From assembly GCA_029379385.1 (NCBI GenBank), contig CM055613.1, positions 21,346,001 to 21,410,000 of the forward strand: a DNA stretch of 64,000 bases. The letters are read 5' to 3'. Below are positions 45,445 to 56,770 of the stretch, piece after piece. A model generated the notes under the pieces. It searched no databases. It was not told where the DNA came from and worked only from the letters and a program-made list of their open reading frames with translations. The DNA comes from Quillaja saponaria. Taxonomy: Eukaryota; Streptophyta; Magnoliopsida; Fabales; Quillajaceae. A program made the translations under genes and the position numbers. Positions within the stretch are counted from its first letter, which is position 1. Every line of letters begins with the position of its first letter.

Positions 45445-46593
45445 ATGGCTGGTATTTTAAGAAGATTTTCAATCTCTGTTAATTCTTCTAGTTCTAGTTC
45501 TGATAACTTGTCTAGAAATAATTAAGAAGTTATTCTTGTAGAAAATATAGAAAAAGAACTTCAAAACTGGAATCTTCCTCAAATTTCTGATAGGCAAATA
45601 TATAGGAAAGGTAGTTTCAATGTAAAACAAGACTATATAATTAAAACTATGGAAGAGTCTATTCCCTTAAAAGAAGGTCAAGACACATTTAAACTCTTCT
45701 CTTCTAAATTAATAGAAGAACATAAGAAGAAATTTAAATATCTTCATATAGGAATGGTTCAAGTGGCGTTAAAACCTTTAACCATATTTGGACTTAATAC
45801 TTATGCCCTTATATGTGTTAGGGACACTAGACATAATAAGTTTTCAGACTCCTTATTAGGATGTATAGAATCTAGTCTTTGTGATGGTCCTATCTTCTTT
45901 AGCTGTTATCCTAATTTTTCAATATCCTTAACTGATCAAAACATAATGAATGCATTAACTTTAAATATTCAGTCTCATGGTTTTGACATGTTACCAGGAT
46001 CTGAAAATGTAGTCCTAATATATAGGATTTATTACAAGGTAATGAACACTATGGCTCCTAATGCTAAGATTGAGTCAAAAAGAGGTGAAACCACACTTTT
46101 TATAGCTAATCCAGCTAAGACAAATATGGTCGTGCCAAAGACAATCACTTGGGATCAAGTAAATCTTCCTGAAACTTGGAAAACTGACCAAGGAATTCCT
46201 CCTAAGAAAATAGAGTCTAGAGACTTAGAATCAGTAGTCGAATATACTGATGGAGATGTAGAGATGAAATTCTCTGCAAACAGAAAGATTAAACTGAATC
46301 TAGGAGAGTTTTCTAGAAGGAGGTCCACGTCTTCAATTCCTGCCTCTGAAACTGAAAGAAGACAAGTGATTGAGGGAATAATAAAATCCAAAGATCAGGT
46401 TAGTCACCCTCAGTACCAAGTTGAAAGACCTTCAGAATTAAGGTTAAAATCACCCTCAAGAAATAATTCTCCAACACCCTCTGAAATGGGATACAACGTA
46501 TGCATGTTATCCTCTACAGAGTTGTTACTCCCATTCACCATTAAACATAAATGGTTTTATACAACTTTTAGCGAAAAAGAAAGAGATTACTAG
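45445..46593 (+). pseudogene. pararetroviral movement protein, nearly complete
   Basis: ATG at 45445, then a TAA about 28 codons in. From 45649 a 314-codon frame is open to the TAG at 46591. The domain HKKKFKYLHIGMVQVALKPL... through TNMVVPKTITWDQVNL is intact, followed by a charged, Ser/Arg-rich C-terminal part and HKWFYTTFSEKERDY leading to the coat protein. In a 19264-type copy the final amber is a tryptophan codon, so this product was probably the front of a polyprotein. Confidence 0.82.
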
Positions 46594-46783
46594 ATCTCTA
46601 TGCATAAGCAGTATATGGAAGAATATCATAAGAAGCCAGCATTCTTTAAGTGGCTTGAACGAGCCTTTAGGTTCAACAAAAAAGATTGGCCCAATTTTGA
46701 GGATCCTAAGTTTGTTAATGTTCTAGAAACTGCTTATCAAAACTTTTTCACCAGGGAGGGAAAGAATATAGCAGCAGTTCATC
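46594..46783 (+). pseudogene. pararetroviral coat protein N-terminus, truncated
   Basis: MHKQYMEEYHKKPAFFKWLE to REGKNIAAVH, same as 42247-42427. It is cut after GCAGCAGTTCATC, where direct repeat B begins, with ATC shared by both sides. The frame runs a few codons into the repeat by chance. Confidence 0.85.
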
Positions 46784-46913
46784 AATACACTTTTATTCCT
46801 AAAAGTATGTTTTTAATCCTAGTTAATTGTTATTTGATGATAATCAAACTCACTGCTTTCCTCTTTTCTTTTTCTTTTTTCCTTTTGTTTTCCCCTTTCA
46901 ATTAGGTTGGTTG

Positions 46914-47046
46914 GACACAAATACGCCATGCTGTGTCAAAGTTGGGTTGAAAGAAAGGACCATGCATAGCCGAGGAAGACAGGAAGTAATCAACTTCATT
47001 CTCACTAATTGTGAATGTAGCTGGAGAGCTGTTCCTGAACTTGCAG
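46914..47046 (+). pseudogene. R2R3-MYB first-exon relic, copy 2
   Basis: DTNTPCCVKVGLKER and VINFILTNCECSWRAVPELAG, ending GCAG|GTCTGA at the usual first-intron position of R2R3-MYB genes. It is slightly closer to the family pattern than copy 1 (PCC and LAG kept) but shares the loss of the first R2 tryptophan. About 680 bases of intron-like sequence follow before the viral foldback. Confidence 0.7.
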
Positions 47047-47734
47047 GTCTGATTTCTTCAAATCATTTGAAATTTTCAAATGGAATAAGGTGAGGAAAAT
47101 GTTTGATTCTTTCAATGCAATTTGATTTTTTTTTTCCCTTTTCCTTTGGGTAGAGCTGGCTCACGAGCCGAGCCTGAGCTATGCTCGTTCGAACTAGGCG
47201 AAAACTAATATTTAATTTAGCATCAGCTACAACCAATTTTTTATTACAACAAGATGTCCCTTCTATAAACGTGTGGTTATTACATAAATCCTGACATATT
47301 TCTGTGTTAAATGCTTTTCATGTTTTTGCAAGGTTTGTTGTTGCCTCATAGCTGCCTTTCCTTATCGTGTATGAGTTACTTTCTACATTGGGAGGTGAAT
47401 GATTGTTGAGTTCTTTCCTTCCCGAACAATGACATTGTTTTCATTGTAATCATGGCTTACTATGCATAATTTCCTATTCATCATTGTTGTTTTTCTATGC
47501 ATTCTATATATACTTATAGCAGTTCGTACAAATTATTTCAGTCTCGCTAGAGAAGGCACTATTTTGAAGTTCATCTAGTAAACTTTTTGATTTCTTTTTA
47601 TGTTCCCTTATTTAATCATGATATTGCCTTTGGCTTTAAGTATCATATTTAACATTTAGTCTTGAATATGCATGCTATGTTTTTTTAATATAAATATATA
47701 AATTTTGTGTGCATGTTGCATACTAAAGTTTAGA

Positions 47735-47995
47735 CATGAGCCAAGATGATCCAGCTCATTTTCAAGATTCTCAAGATCCGGATGATGAAAGAGCTAAAGA
47801 TTTTCTTAAGGAGGGGACCCATCTCTGATTTAACTTTTGAAACTTTTCAAAAGTAAAATTTTCTTTTGAAAAGTAAAGTAATTACTTTTTCAAAAGTTAA
47901 ATCAGGGATGGGTCCCCCTCCTTAAAAAAATCTTCATCATTCGAATCTTGAGAATCTTAAAAATAGGCTAGATCATCTTGGCTCATGTTTGAACA
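47735..47995. repeat. viral foldback, copy 2
   Basis: Same structure as 41277-41535: arms from ACATGAGCCAAGATGATCC leftwards and rightwards around a centre near 47858. Its presence in both repeat B copies means the foldback existed before the duplication. Confidence 0.8.
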
Positions 47996-48350
47996 ATTAT
48001 CTTCAAGAATTTTTAATAATTCTCTTTGAACATGGGAAGAGGCTCATAAAACTTTAACCATATCTAAAACTTTTTTATTTTCAATTAAATAAGGCTTATG
48101 AGGGCTTTGGATTTTAAGATTCCTAATTTTTGAAAATTATTAATATTTTCTTCAAAATTGAAAAAATTATCCCACCATTTGATTCGGGTTGTTATGATTA
48201 ACCATGGGACTGTCTGATTAATCTCAAAAATTGAAGTAGTACAGTCCTTCAAGAGATATGCCCATTTCACTATTCATGAGATTTGATAATATGCACAAAC
48301 ATGATCACATCTTGAGGATCTAGAGAATCATTATTCTCACAAAATCTTAA
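47826..48350 (-). pseudogene. pararetroviral polyprotein C-terminal region
   Basis: Includes the frame 48270-48085 (MKWAYLLKDC, IKWWDNFFNF). It follows RNase H directly, which fixes the place of this region in the genome. No catalytic motif was recognised. Confidence 0.75.
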
Positions 48351-48949
48351 CCAATATTGATGAATATATTTTGGAAAGGAGATATGAAATAATCCCCATG
48401 AGAAATACCAGGTTTTAAACCATTAAGGAAATGAATTAAGAGATGGTTCCTCATATCCTCATTAAGAGTAAATATGAGAAACCCGCTATGTTTTCTTGCT
48501 TTGTTTTCAAAGCAAATTTTCCCAGGCAGCCATATAATTAAAATAACTATATAGCCTAGGAAATATCTCTCTTAATTGTTTTTGGCGGTATAAGTCTATA
48601 CCCCATTCTTCGGGCTTCATAACTTTATAAATTATAAGTTTGAAATAAGTTCATATAGACCCAGTCCTTATCCACAAGGATATTTAGATAATATAAAGTA
48701 CCCCTGGGTTCAAATTCAAGAAAGATTATGATGGAGATAGAAAGGAGCTATCTTATATAGGACTAAATTAATATATCTCTTTTCTATTTGTGCTATATTT
48801 TTATAAGATAGAGGTATGTAATGATATTTAAAATCCTTGGTATTACAAGGAAGCGTTAGCCCATAAGCTTTGTCGCTTAAGAATTCGTTTTCATGATTAT
48901 TTGGTTCCTCAACATTAGGAATTGAAACATTTCTTTATATTGGAGATCT

Positions 48950-50369
48950 TGTTTGAGATGACATAATTCCTTTTCCTTTAGGATCCTTGCAAAAATTCTT
49001 TTGTTAGAAAATCAGGTAATGAATTAGATTTTTCTTTAATAAATTCTATGTCAAATTCAAAAATAAATAAAACCCTTGCCATCTTGCAAATATCTATTTT
49101 GATACAATGCTTTTAATATCTTTTAAAAATATATCTTTGACCGATTTACAATCAATTCTTATTAAGAATTTCTTGTTTAATAAGTTTGACTCAAATTTAG
49201 TGATACACAGAACTATGGATAATATTTCCTTTTTTATTGTCGAATAATTCTGTTGAGCACTTTTCCATATTCCTAATGTAAATCTAACTAATTAGTCTCG
49301 ATTAGCAATTCTTTGTTTAAGTATTCCTCCATAACCTATTTCTGAAGCATCAGTTTCTACAATTTTGTAGGTTTCTGTATGAGGAATGCATAAACAAGGA
49401 AGCTCTTTAACTCTTTGCTCTCTATAGTCTAAAGCTAAATCTTTATAAAATTCACCTATATAATTAAGACTCCCTAGAAATCTTTGAAATTGTTGCTTTT
49501 CCTTTAACTCGTTAGGAAATTTATCAGTGAATTGAATAGTTCTATCAATTGGTATAATTGATTCATTAGAAATATTGTGACCTAAAAAACAAATTGCAAT
49601 TTGAAATATTGTTACCTTCTTTGGTAGAACTATCAATCCTGCTTTGGTAACAATATTCAAGAACATATGAAGATGTTTAAAATATTTTTCAATAAAGGGA
49701 GAAAATACTAAAACATTATCAATGTAAACAATTATATAATCATGATAGGGATTAAAAATATCATTCCTAATATTCTGAAAATTAGATAGAGCATTTTTTA
49801 ACCCAAATGGCATAACATTCTATTCATAATGTCTAAAGGGAACTGTGAAAGTAGTTTTATACCTATCATTTTCAGCTATCTGAATCTGCTAATAACCATA
49901 TTTCATATCAAATTTAAAGAATACTTTAGTAGCAGTCTATTGAGAAGATCCTTTTTATTAGGGATTGGATATCTTATCCATCTTGAAGCTCTATTTGAAG
50001 TTTTATAATTAACAAGTCTAGGAATTCCTCTTTCTAATTCAGCAGCATTTTCGACATAAAATGCTAGACAACTTCAAGGACTATAGCTTTTCCTAATAAG
50101 TCCATTTTTTTTAGTAATTCTTCTATTTTATTTTTACAAATCTCTAAATGCCTCGAACCCATGGCAATAGGTCTAGATTTTATAGGTATTTGCTTTTCAG
50201 TAAAGTCTGGCTCATAAGGCATTTCAATTATTCTACAAAAATTAGGAATTTCAGCACGTATTTTTTTTTTGATTTTATTTTGAAATTTTTTAATTTCTTC
50301 TTGTAATTTTTTAGTTTTTAATTGTTCTTTAATCCTTTTGTATTCTATTTCTTCTTTTAAAGACATCAA
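48950..50369 (-). pseudogene. pararetroviral reverse transcriptase and RNase H, catalytic Asp lost
   Basis: Pieces in order: IPIKSRPIAMGSRHLEICKN (50369-50064 frame), MPFGLKNALSNFQNI (from 49813), DYIIVYIDNVLVFSP (about 49735), FLGHNIS, QRFLGSLNYIGEFYK, then RNase H ETDASEIGYGGILKQ (about 49330-49370). RT copies the pregenomic RNA and RNase H removes it. The catalytic YIDD reads YIDN (GAT AAT), so the polymerase could not work even without the stops. A shift separates 50064 from 49813. Confidence 0.85.
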
Positions 50370-50550
50370 GAATTTTTCTTTTTTCTTAATTGTATCTCTT
50401 ATTAGATTTTTTTTTTTTTTTAATGCATTCTTTATTTTGCAACAAAGTCAAATTTGACTTGTCTTCCTTTAATATTTGACTCCACTCCTGTCTCATCTAT
50501 TCTAGTGATAGGAAATAACATATAGAAGGAATAATTTTCTAGAATGCTCA

Positions 50551-50892
50551 TTAGACTAAACCTTTCACTAGAACAAATGGTAAAGGAAAACAGACTTTAT
50601 TATTACAGACCGTTGCATTAGATAACTTATAATCTATTATCATACGATTTCCATCCGCAACATGAAGAATTTGAGTAGTTTTTTGATAAAATTTGGAAGG
50701 TACCAATCCTTTATTGATACAATTTAAGTCTGCTCCTAAGTCAATTGGAGTGTTGGATTGAAAACTAAATTCATTGTTCACTACAATAGTTACTTTAGTG
50801 AACCATTTTTGAGCTATTACTAATTCTACAGTGTAAACCCATCCTTCATCATTTAATATATTAAGAGATTCTTCTTCAGGTTCTTGAATCAT
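50551..50892 (-). pseudogene. pararetroviral aspartic protease
   Basis: A 113-codon frame parallel to 22619-22960. The catalytic triplet region reads TPIDLGADLNCIN where the plus-strand copy has DSG, so the serine/threonine next to the aspartate is replaced by leucine. The frame ends at LVLVKGLV, just before a T-rich frameshift near 50410. Confidence 0.8.
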
Positions 50893-51529
50893 TCCTTTTT
50901 TTTTTTTCCCTCAAATTCTTGATCTTTTATCTCATTAGTAAATTCCCATATAAGATCCTAAAATTGATCTTCATCTAATTTTTCTAACACTGAAACTCTT
51001 CTTTTTAGAGTTTTTAAATCTTCCTTTATTTCATTTATTTTTTATTTTAAATCAGTTATAGTTTCGCTAGAAGAAATATTAGCAATTTTTACTCTTTCAA
51101 TTAAATTTTTGAAAGAATAGGAATCATCTCTTATACTTCCTTTGATTCTTGGATTTTTCTTTCCCTTAGTCATTTGAATATAATTTTGTAATTGTATACA
51201 TCTTTTTTCTGGGTCTTGAATTTTATCTATTAAGTCTAAAATTAGATTTTCTTCTTTAGAAAGAACATTGATGCTAAGATTGCTTAGTCCTAAATTTTTG
51301 ATAATACACTCTTTACAATCTCTATTAGGACAACACTGAGAATTTTCAAACTCATAATCAAATTTTTCTGCTTCTAAGTTTGACTCTGACTTTTTGAAGG
51401 ATTGTTATAAAATTAAAGCAAAAGTCTCTTCTTTTTCTTCAGAATCTTCTAAAAGAATGTGACATAAGAATTATTTTAATCCTTCATCTATTTGAAGAGC
51501 ATTTATCTTCTTTTTAACTCGACATTTAT

Positions 51530-52275
51530 TTTGTTAATGTCCTGGCTTGCCACATTTATAGCATATAAGAACTTTTCTAAAATTAGTTTCCTTTGCCATA
51601 AGTTTTTTACTTAATTCTTGATAGCCTATTTTAGCTTTATCCTCTTTTTTATAATGTTTCTCTTGTATGGCTTATTAGAGAACTTTTTATTAAATTTTTG
51701 AGTCTTTTTAGACAGTTTGTAATGACTGTAAAGATATTAGTACATAAAGATATTTCTATAGAAACTATTTTTGAAGCTAACTCTCCATAAGTATAGCAAC
51801 TATAAGGTATATTATCTCCATGTTTTTTTAAATTTATTTCTAATCTTATCAGCAAATAGAGTTGGAAGACTAGCTAAGAATTTCTCTTTCCAAAAATCAG
51901 CTTAGCTATCTGGCCTTCGATAAACTCTAGACAGAAAAATATCCTTATACCATTGAAAATGAAATAAATCTGGGCATCATAGATTTATCAATTGTTCATG
52001 AGATTTATCTAATCTGAGCATATTAGCTCTCACAAAATGATTTTATTATTGTGTAGATTAGAGTATTAACTATATTAGCAACAAAATTTTCATTTTCTTG
52101 GTTTACTGAGTTTAAAATCTCTTGTTTATAGATTTCTGACAAATGGAATCCCAGCATCCAAGTAACTGACCAGTGAATTCACTTATTATAGCTAACGCTA
52201 TTTCACGGTCTTGATTTTCATTTGATCTACATGCTACTACATATATCAGCATGTGTTTAGTAGTTTAAAGAAAAT
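51530..52275 (-). pseudogene. pararetroviral coat protein C-terminal half and knuckle
   Basis: NMLRLDKSHEQLIN-type wording near 52020 and a lysine-rich tail near 51650-51700 match the other copies. The knuckle keeps CYKCGKPGH and NKC, but a stop replaces the residue after GH (about 51545). It is broken at many points; the open piece 51855-51649 switches frame halfway. Confidence 0.75.
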
Positions 52276-52685
52276 ATGAGTGTATCAAATTCTCCCAAAC
52301 TTAGTACGTCCTCGAGTAAGGAAAAGAAAAGACAAAGTTGAAACTAACAATGTTCAAAATCAAAAACTGAAAAATTGGAAAAGAAATGAAACTTAAGAAT
52401 TAGAAAACAAAAGCAAACAATAAATGAAGATCTTCTAAGCACTTAACTCCACTTCTAATCTCCCAACAATCTCAAAGAGTATAAGCATTATAAGTAAGAA
52501 TATTTTCATGAATTTGAACACTTAACAATCTTAGATCCCTTCTTAGTTTAAAAACTTAAATGAAATGCATGTCATACCAAAATAATAGGTCCTCTCATTG
52601 GTATACACTCCAACACTCAAGTATTTATGGCTTAAAGTGTTTAAACTCAAATTCAAGTAATGTTATGATCTACAATAAGCTTGCT
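52276..52685 (-). repeat. probable gypsy 3' end fragment
   Basis: The reverse complement of the left edge reads CTCGAGGACGTACTAAG then TTTGGGAGAATTTGAT. This resembles the stretch just before the 3' LTR of Athila/Tat-type elements, where a CTCGAGGAC-type word is followed by a polypurine tract. The rest is A-rich and non-coding. Confidence 0.45.
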
Positions 52686-52689
52686 CTTC

Positions 52690-52812
52690 AATATTAAAAA
52701 TATTATTCACAGTATTCTGAAACTCAGATGCAGCATTTTTTTTTTAACCTAAATGGCATAACATTTCATTCATAATGTCCAAAGGGAACTGTGAAAGCAA
52801 TTTTATACCTAT
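52690..52812 (-). mobile_element. pararetroviral reverse-transcriptase scrap
   Basis: Plus-strand text CCTAAATGGCATAACATTTC and CTTTCACAGTTCCC-type wording (minus) match 49750-49865. About 120 bases survive. It ends at TTATACCTATC, close to where the scrap at 17100-17295 ends. Confidence 0.7.
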
Positions 52813-52819
52813 CAAACTT

Positions 52820-52965
52820 CATCTTGAATATGCATGCTATGTTTTTTTTGTACAAATGTATAAATTTTGTGTGCATGTTGCATACATTTTGCATTTTTTT
52901 TTTTGTGTTTTTTATATAAATTTTGTGTGCATGTTGCATACATTTTGTGTTTTCTTTTAATTTTT
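52820..52965. repeat. third copy of the tract that precedes the viral foldback, with a local duplication
   Basis: CTTGAATATGCATGCTATG through ATAAATTTTGTGTGCATGTTGCATAC matches 41200-41265 and 47660-47722, then repeats a 33-base unit (ATAAATTTTGTGTGC...) once more at 52915-52950. Sequence after it may be the original right flank of the MYB-derived tract. Confidence 0.65.
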
Positions 52966-54267
52966 TTTTTGGGTGACTTTCTAAGTGAAATATCAATTCT
53001 GCCAAAATTTGGATGTTTGCTACTTATGCTTTATGTTTTATTTTTCTTCTAATGACAGAGCATTTTGTTTGTTAGTCATTTTATGCAAAAAAAAGGATCA
53101 AAAAGCTTGAAACTCCAGTTGTTCGTGAATTCTTATTGTTGAAAGGAATGTTGACACTTAAGAAAAAGAATTTGACAGTTTTCTGCATCTTGCTGATTAT
53201 GATAGTAACTGTCATAACTTTTTGTAGGTTAGCAAGGTTAATGCTATCAAAGATGCTAGAATTTAAGGATACTTGGTTATAAATTTTTTGTGAAGGCCAT
53301 ATGTAATGTCAATGACATTTGGTTAATTTATCATCACCTCACTCATTAATTTTCTTAAGAACAGTTTATTTATGAGTTAATGAAGCAGTGCATTATAATT
53401 TTATACCAATAATTCCTTCTATCCAAAATGTCAAGATTCATAGTCTATTTAAAACAATCGTTACTGTGGCCAGCCAAAACACAAATTTCGGTTCACGGGT
53501 AATTCTCTAGTTCTATTTAAAAAGTAGTGTTTTTCACGTTCTGGCAATCATAAGTGAAAGTATGTGCGGTTAGTATCAGCAGGAGCAAGCCAGCATCACC
53601 TTGCTAAATTATCTTTAAAAATCAAGTTATAAGGCTCATTTGTTTAAACTCATCTATAACCTAGTCGCGTCCAAACCCTTCATTTTCCGGCCCAAATTCA
53701 AGTGCAATTTTTTGGAAAGCATCTTCAGTTTTCAATTTATTGGGCTTTTCTTGGGTTCCAATCTTTCTTGGTGGGCTCAGACTAGTTTATTTTTAAAAAA
53801 TATTATAAGAAACGAGCCTTCCGCACAAGTGGTGAAATTCAAACACATTCTCACTTTGTAACAAGTTAGTTCTTTCGTGTTCAATATTCCATATAGTATT
53901 ATCTATTGTCTAAAAAATATTAAATGCATAAAAAGTTAAAGTAATGTAACATATATATTATTTAAATTTAAGTAAATTAGTAATAATATATACTTAAATA
54001 AATTAAACATATAAGTCATTCTTATTTGAGTTAAATTTTATAAAATTTGAGCTTAACTCATTTATTAAATGAGTGCTAAAATAAGCTCAGTTCTTGTTTT
54101 AACCAAGTTGATATGTAGCTATGCATTTTGCTTGAAAAGAATTTCAAAAAATTCTTTCAAAATCACTAATGAGCCAACCAAATTTTGATAAGTAATCTCG
54201 GCCTAGACAATGTAAAATTTATGGCGAATCCTTTACATATAAGTGTGGGGTAGACTAGTAGTTGACC
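52966..54267. other. AT-rich non-coding stretch
   Basis: No supported gene. Open frames at 53640-53861 and nearby show no motif or splice pattern I trust. Confidence 0.4.
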
Positions 54268-54375
54268 GAACTTACTCTTCAAGAAAACTCATAATTTTAA
54301 TGAAATTACTCGAATATAGAAAATATTCAATTAGTAATTACTTTAAAATTATGAGTTTTCTTGGAGAGTGAGTTC
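54268..54375. repeat. 108-bp hairpin, 43-bp arms
   Basis: The left arm (54268-54310, GAACTTACTCTTCAAGAAAA...) and right arm (54333-54375) are reverse complements with about four mismatches around a 22-base loop. It could be a tiny MITE or, if transcribed, a small-RNA precursor. No target duplication is evident. Confidence 0.75.
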
Positions 54376-56129
54376 ATCTTCTTAATCTTTTATTTATTGC
54401 CAATAGTCATGATCTGTACGTCATTTTGTTGGACTCCAGTGACCAGCCCTCTTGATTAATTCAATAAACTGATTTGTTCACGCTATATTAGAGTGTGACG
54501 TACCGTAGAAGTATAGGATATCAAAGAGGAGGGATTACATGACAAATACTGAGGTTGACAGAGGAAATTCCCTAAAATTTGGTTTCCAGAGACCAGCTGT
54601 TATGTTGTCCTAATCCTTCGGAGATACCCAAGTAAACAACACTTAAATATTTAGTGTTGAGTAAAAAAAGCAACCAAATGGAAGGTTCCGCTTTTGTTTT
54701 TTTGGTAGAAAAATGGAAGGGTTCCTTTGCAAGTGAGCACAAAAGGCATCCCGGCCAAGTTCCATGGCAAGGAAGTACAAGAGCCATAGGAAATGATTGA
54801 ATTATATTTTTTTAATGCATAACTTAATTATTTTAGAGCTTCAATCACTTTTCCAACACGGAAACACAAGCACACCGGACACAATAGTCCAGAATTTTCT
54901 GACGTTTTTATTTCTTATATGAATAGCATATCCAAATACATAGAAATTTTCCATTTATATTTATAATTGTTCTTGCAATATATTTTTAAAGCAGGAATTA
55001 TATGCTAATGTCTATATTAATTACGTACGTGTTACAGTTGATGGTAAGGTTGACTACAAATAAAATGAGAAGAAAAGTGTCTTGTGAGATTTGAAATGCC
55101 TATGTACGTGGTAATTTTTAATGGATCAACTAAGATTGATTTAATGACAAAACGTATTATTTGTTAAACAAAACTTTTATTAATCCTAATTTCATGCATG
55201 TGTGTTATGTCAAATGCTGTTTATGGATATATATATTTTTTATATTGCAACTTGTATATACCTTTCTGTTCTTTTCATCTTTTAATTCTTTCTATTCTCT
55301 TCATTTTTGTATATTACAACTCTTTCATTACTTTCATTTACTTTTTATTTTACACTCTTGTTCATTTGGCACATCGTATAAAGATAACATGATAGTATAA
55401 GACTATCCGATTAGCTCTTATATAATGTTTAACAACAACATGATAGTATAGATTTATATTGTTAACCCCTTTTATATTATGCTTGAAAGATAAAACTATA
55501 CAGGGAAGAGAGAAATGAGAAGACAATAGTATAACAACATATAATTATAAAGCCTAATACATTGTATAATTCTATATTATGCAACCTTATACGATGAATC
55601 TTCAAAAAATATGTGTAGAAAGAATGTACCTCTATTCTTGAAGCTGATCAGCTCCTATACATGACTATGAACTACATATGTTAGTTCTGCTTATTAAAAT
55701 TTTAATTTAAATGTGTATAAAGATTTATTGTTTTGAGAAAAAAAAAAAGAAAAGTAATAGTAAATACACAAGTTAGTATTAACGTTTTTTAGATAGCTTG
55801 AATTTATGTAATTTAAAATCTCTCATTAAATTCTCATATTTTTCACTTTATTTCATATAAACTAAATTCAAATGAGACTTGCTCATGTAATATATATGTT
55901 TATTAATATATATACTAGCCATATATATATATGTTTATACACCTGTTAAATAATATATTTTTTTAAAAGTATAAAAATAATAATTTTAAGTTTTTGAGTC
56001 TTATTTAAAAGATTAAAAAATGAATTAATGTGTGAATTGGAGTGAAGTGTATAGTTATATATATTTAATTATTTGAATAACATGGTTTTTTTTATTTTTT
56101 ATAATCGGTTGTATTTTTTATTAATTTTG
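54376..56129. other. AT-rich non-coding stretch
   Basis: About 1.75 kb with low-complexity TA-rich patches (55900-55930) and no supported frame. Short repeats of AACA.CATGATAGTATA occur at 55386 and 55436. Confidence 0.4.
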
Positions 56130-56440
56130 AGTCTTTCACGCTTTATTCTTATACAAGTCATTGGAAACTTTTCGTTAATGTCTGCTGGAAAATTAAATAT
56201 TTGTCCATGACAGATAAATTATTTATTTTATGACCGGTGGGGACACCATATATAATTAAGGAGGGTATATGACCAAAAACAAAAACACATCATTCTGAAA
56301 TAAATATTCTCTTATATTTTTAATCCTAATTTTCAATCCAAATGTTAAGAAGGAAGAGTTGTGGCTGCTAAAGTGCAGAGTTCAAACAAAAATTTACAAT
56401 TCAATTTTGCAAGGTTGACCCTTTGAGTCTTTTTTGCATC
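56130..56440 (+). repeat. promoter-bearing repeat, copy 1
   Basis: Shares with 60030-60345 the run from AAATTAAATATTT through TATATAA..AAGGAGGGTATATGA to AATTTTCAATC and GTGTAGAGTTCA-type wording. A TATATAA motif lies in both. May be two LTRs or two repeat insertions; ends were not identified. Confidence 0.5.
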
Positions 56441-56739
56441 GGACAAGAGGACAAAAATCAACTTGTAAGGATAGTTCTTAAAACATGATGTTATATACTC
56501 TTTTTATATTATAAATTTTGTATTTGTGTTTATTGAAATATATTTATGATTTTGAGAAACAAGAATTTGTTTATCTACCTACTTTTTTTCAACAATATTA
56601 AAGGTTGGTGATTAAGTGCTTCTAAAATCTTCATTAAATTAATTTGTTAGATAGAAAATCGAGTTGTGGAACTTTCAGATTATAGTAAAATATATCTCCT
56701 ATCTTTCTCTATTTTCAATTATGATCTCCATAGCTGCTA

Positions 56740-56770
<31 letters not shown>

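Larger units (their letters stand above)
46781..48348. repeat. long direct repeat B, right copy
   Basis: Partner of 40317-41889. On its right the viral polyprotein C-terminal region continues without a break into upstream polyprotein sequence (minus strand), so this copy keeps the native right neighbour. Its left side is a junction with a truncated coat protein. Confidence 0.9.
47826..52275 (-). mobile_element. Endogenous pararetrovirus, longest copy: coat protein to polyprotein end
   Basis: Minus-strand order without large deletion: half of the coat protein (52275-51590), knuckle (about 51534-51575), acidic stretch, linker (about 50930-51100), aspartic protease (50892-50551), RT (50369-49700), RNase H (49390-48950), C-terminal region (48350-47826). 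The order equals that of petuvirus/florendovirus-like genomes with one polyprotein. It is more diverged than the other copies and has many stops. The right end at about 52275 falls inside the coat protein and abuts gypsy-like DNA. Confidence 0.85.

Noticed and set aside
40363..47093. 88-codon frames 40363-40629 and 46827-47093 as expressed MYB proteins
   Set aside because: Only the middle part is MYB exon 1. The N-terminal part is pyrimidine-rich intron-like DNA, the C-terminal codons lie past a GT donor, and a key tryptophan is gone.
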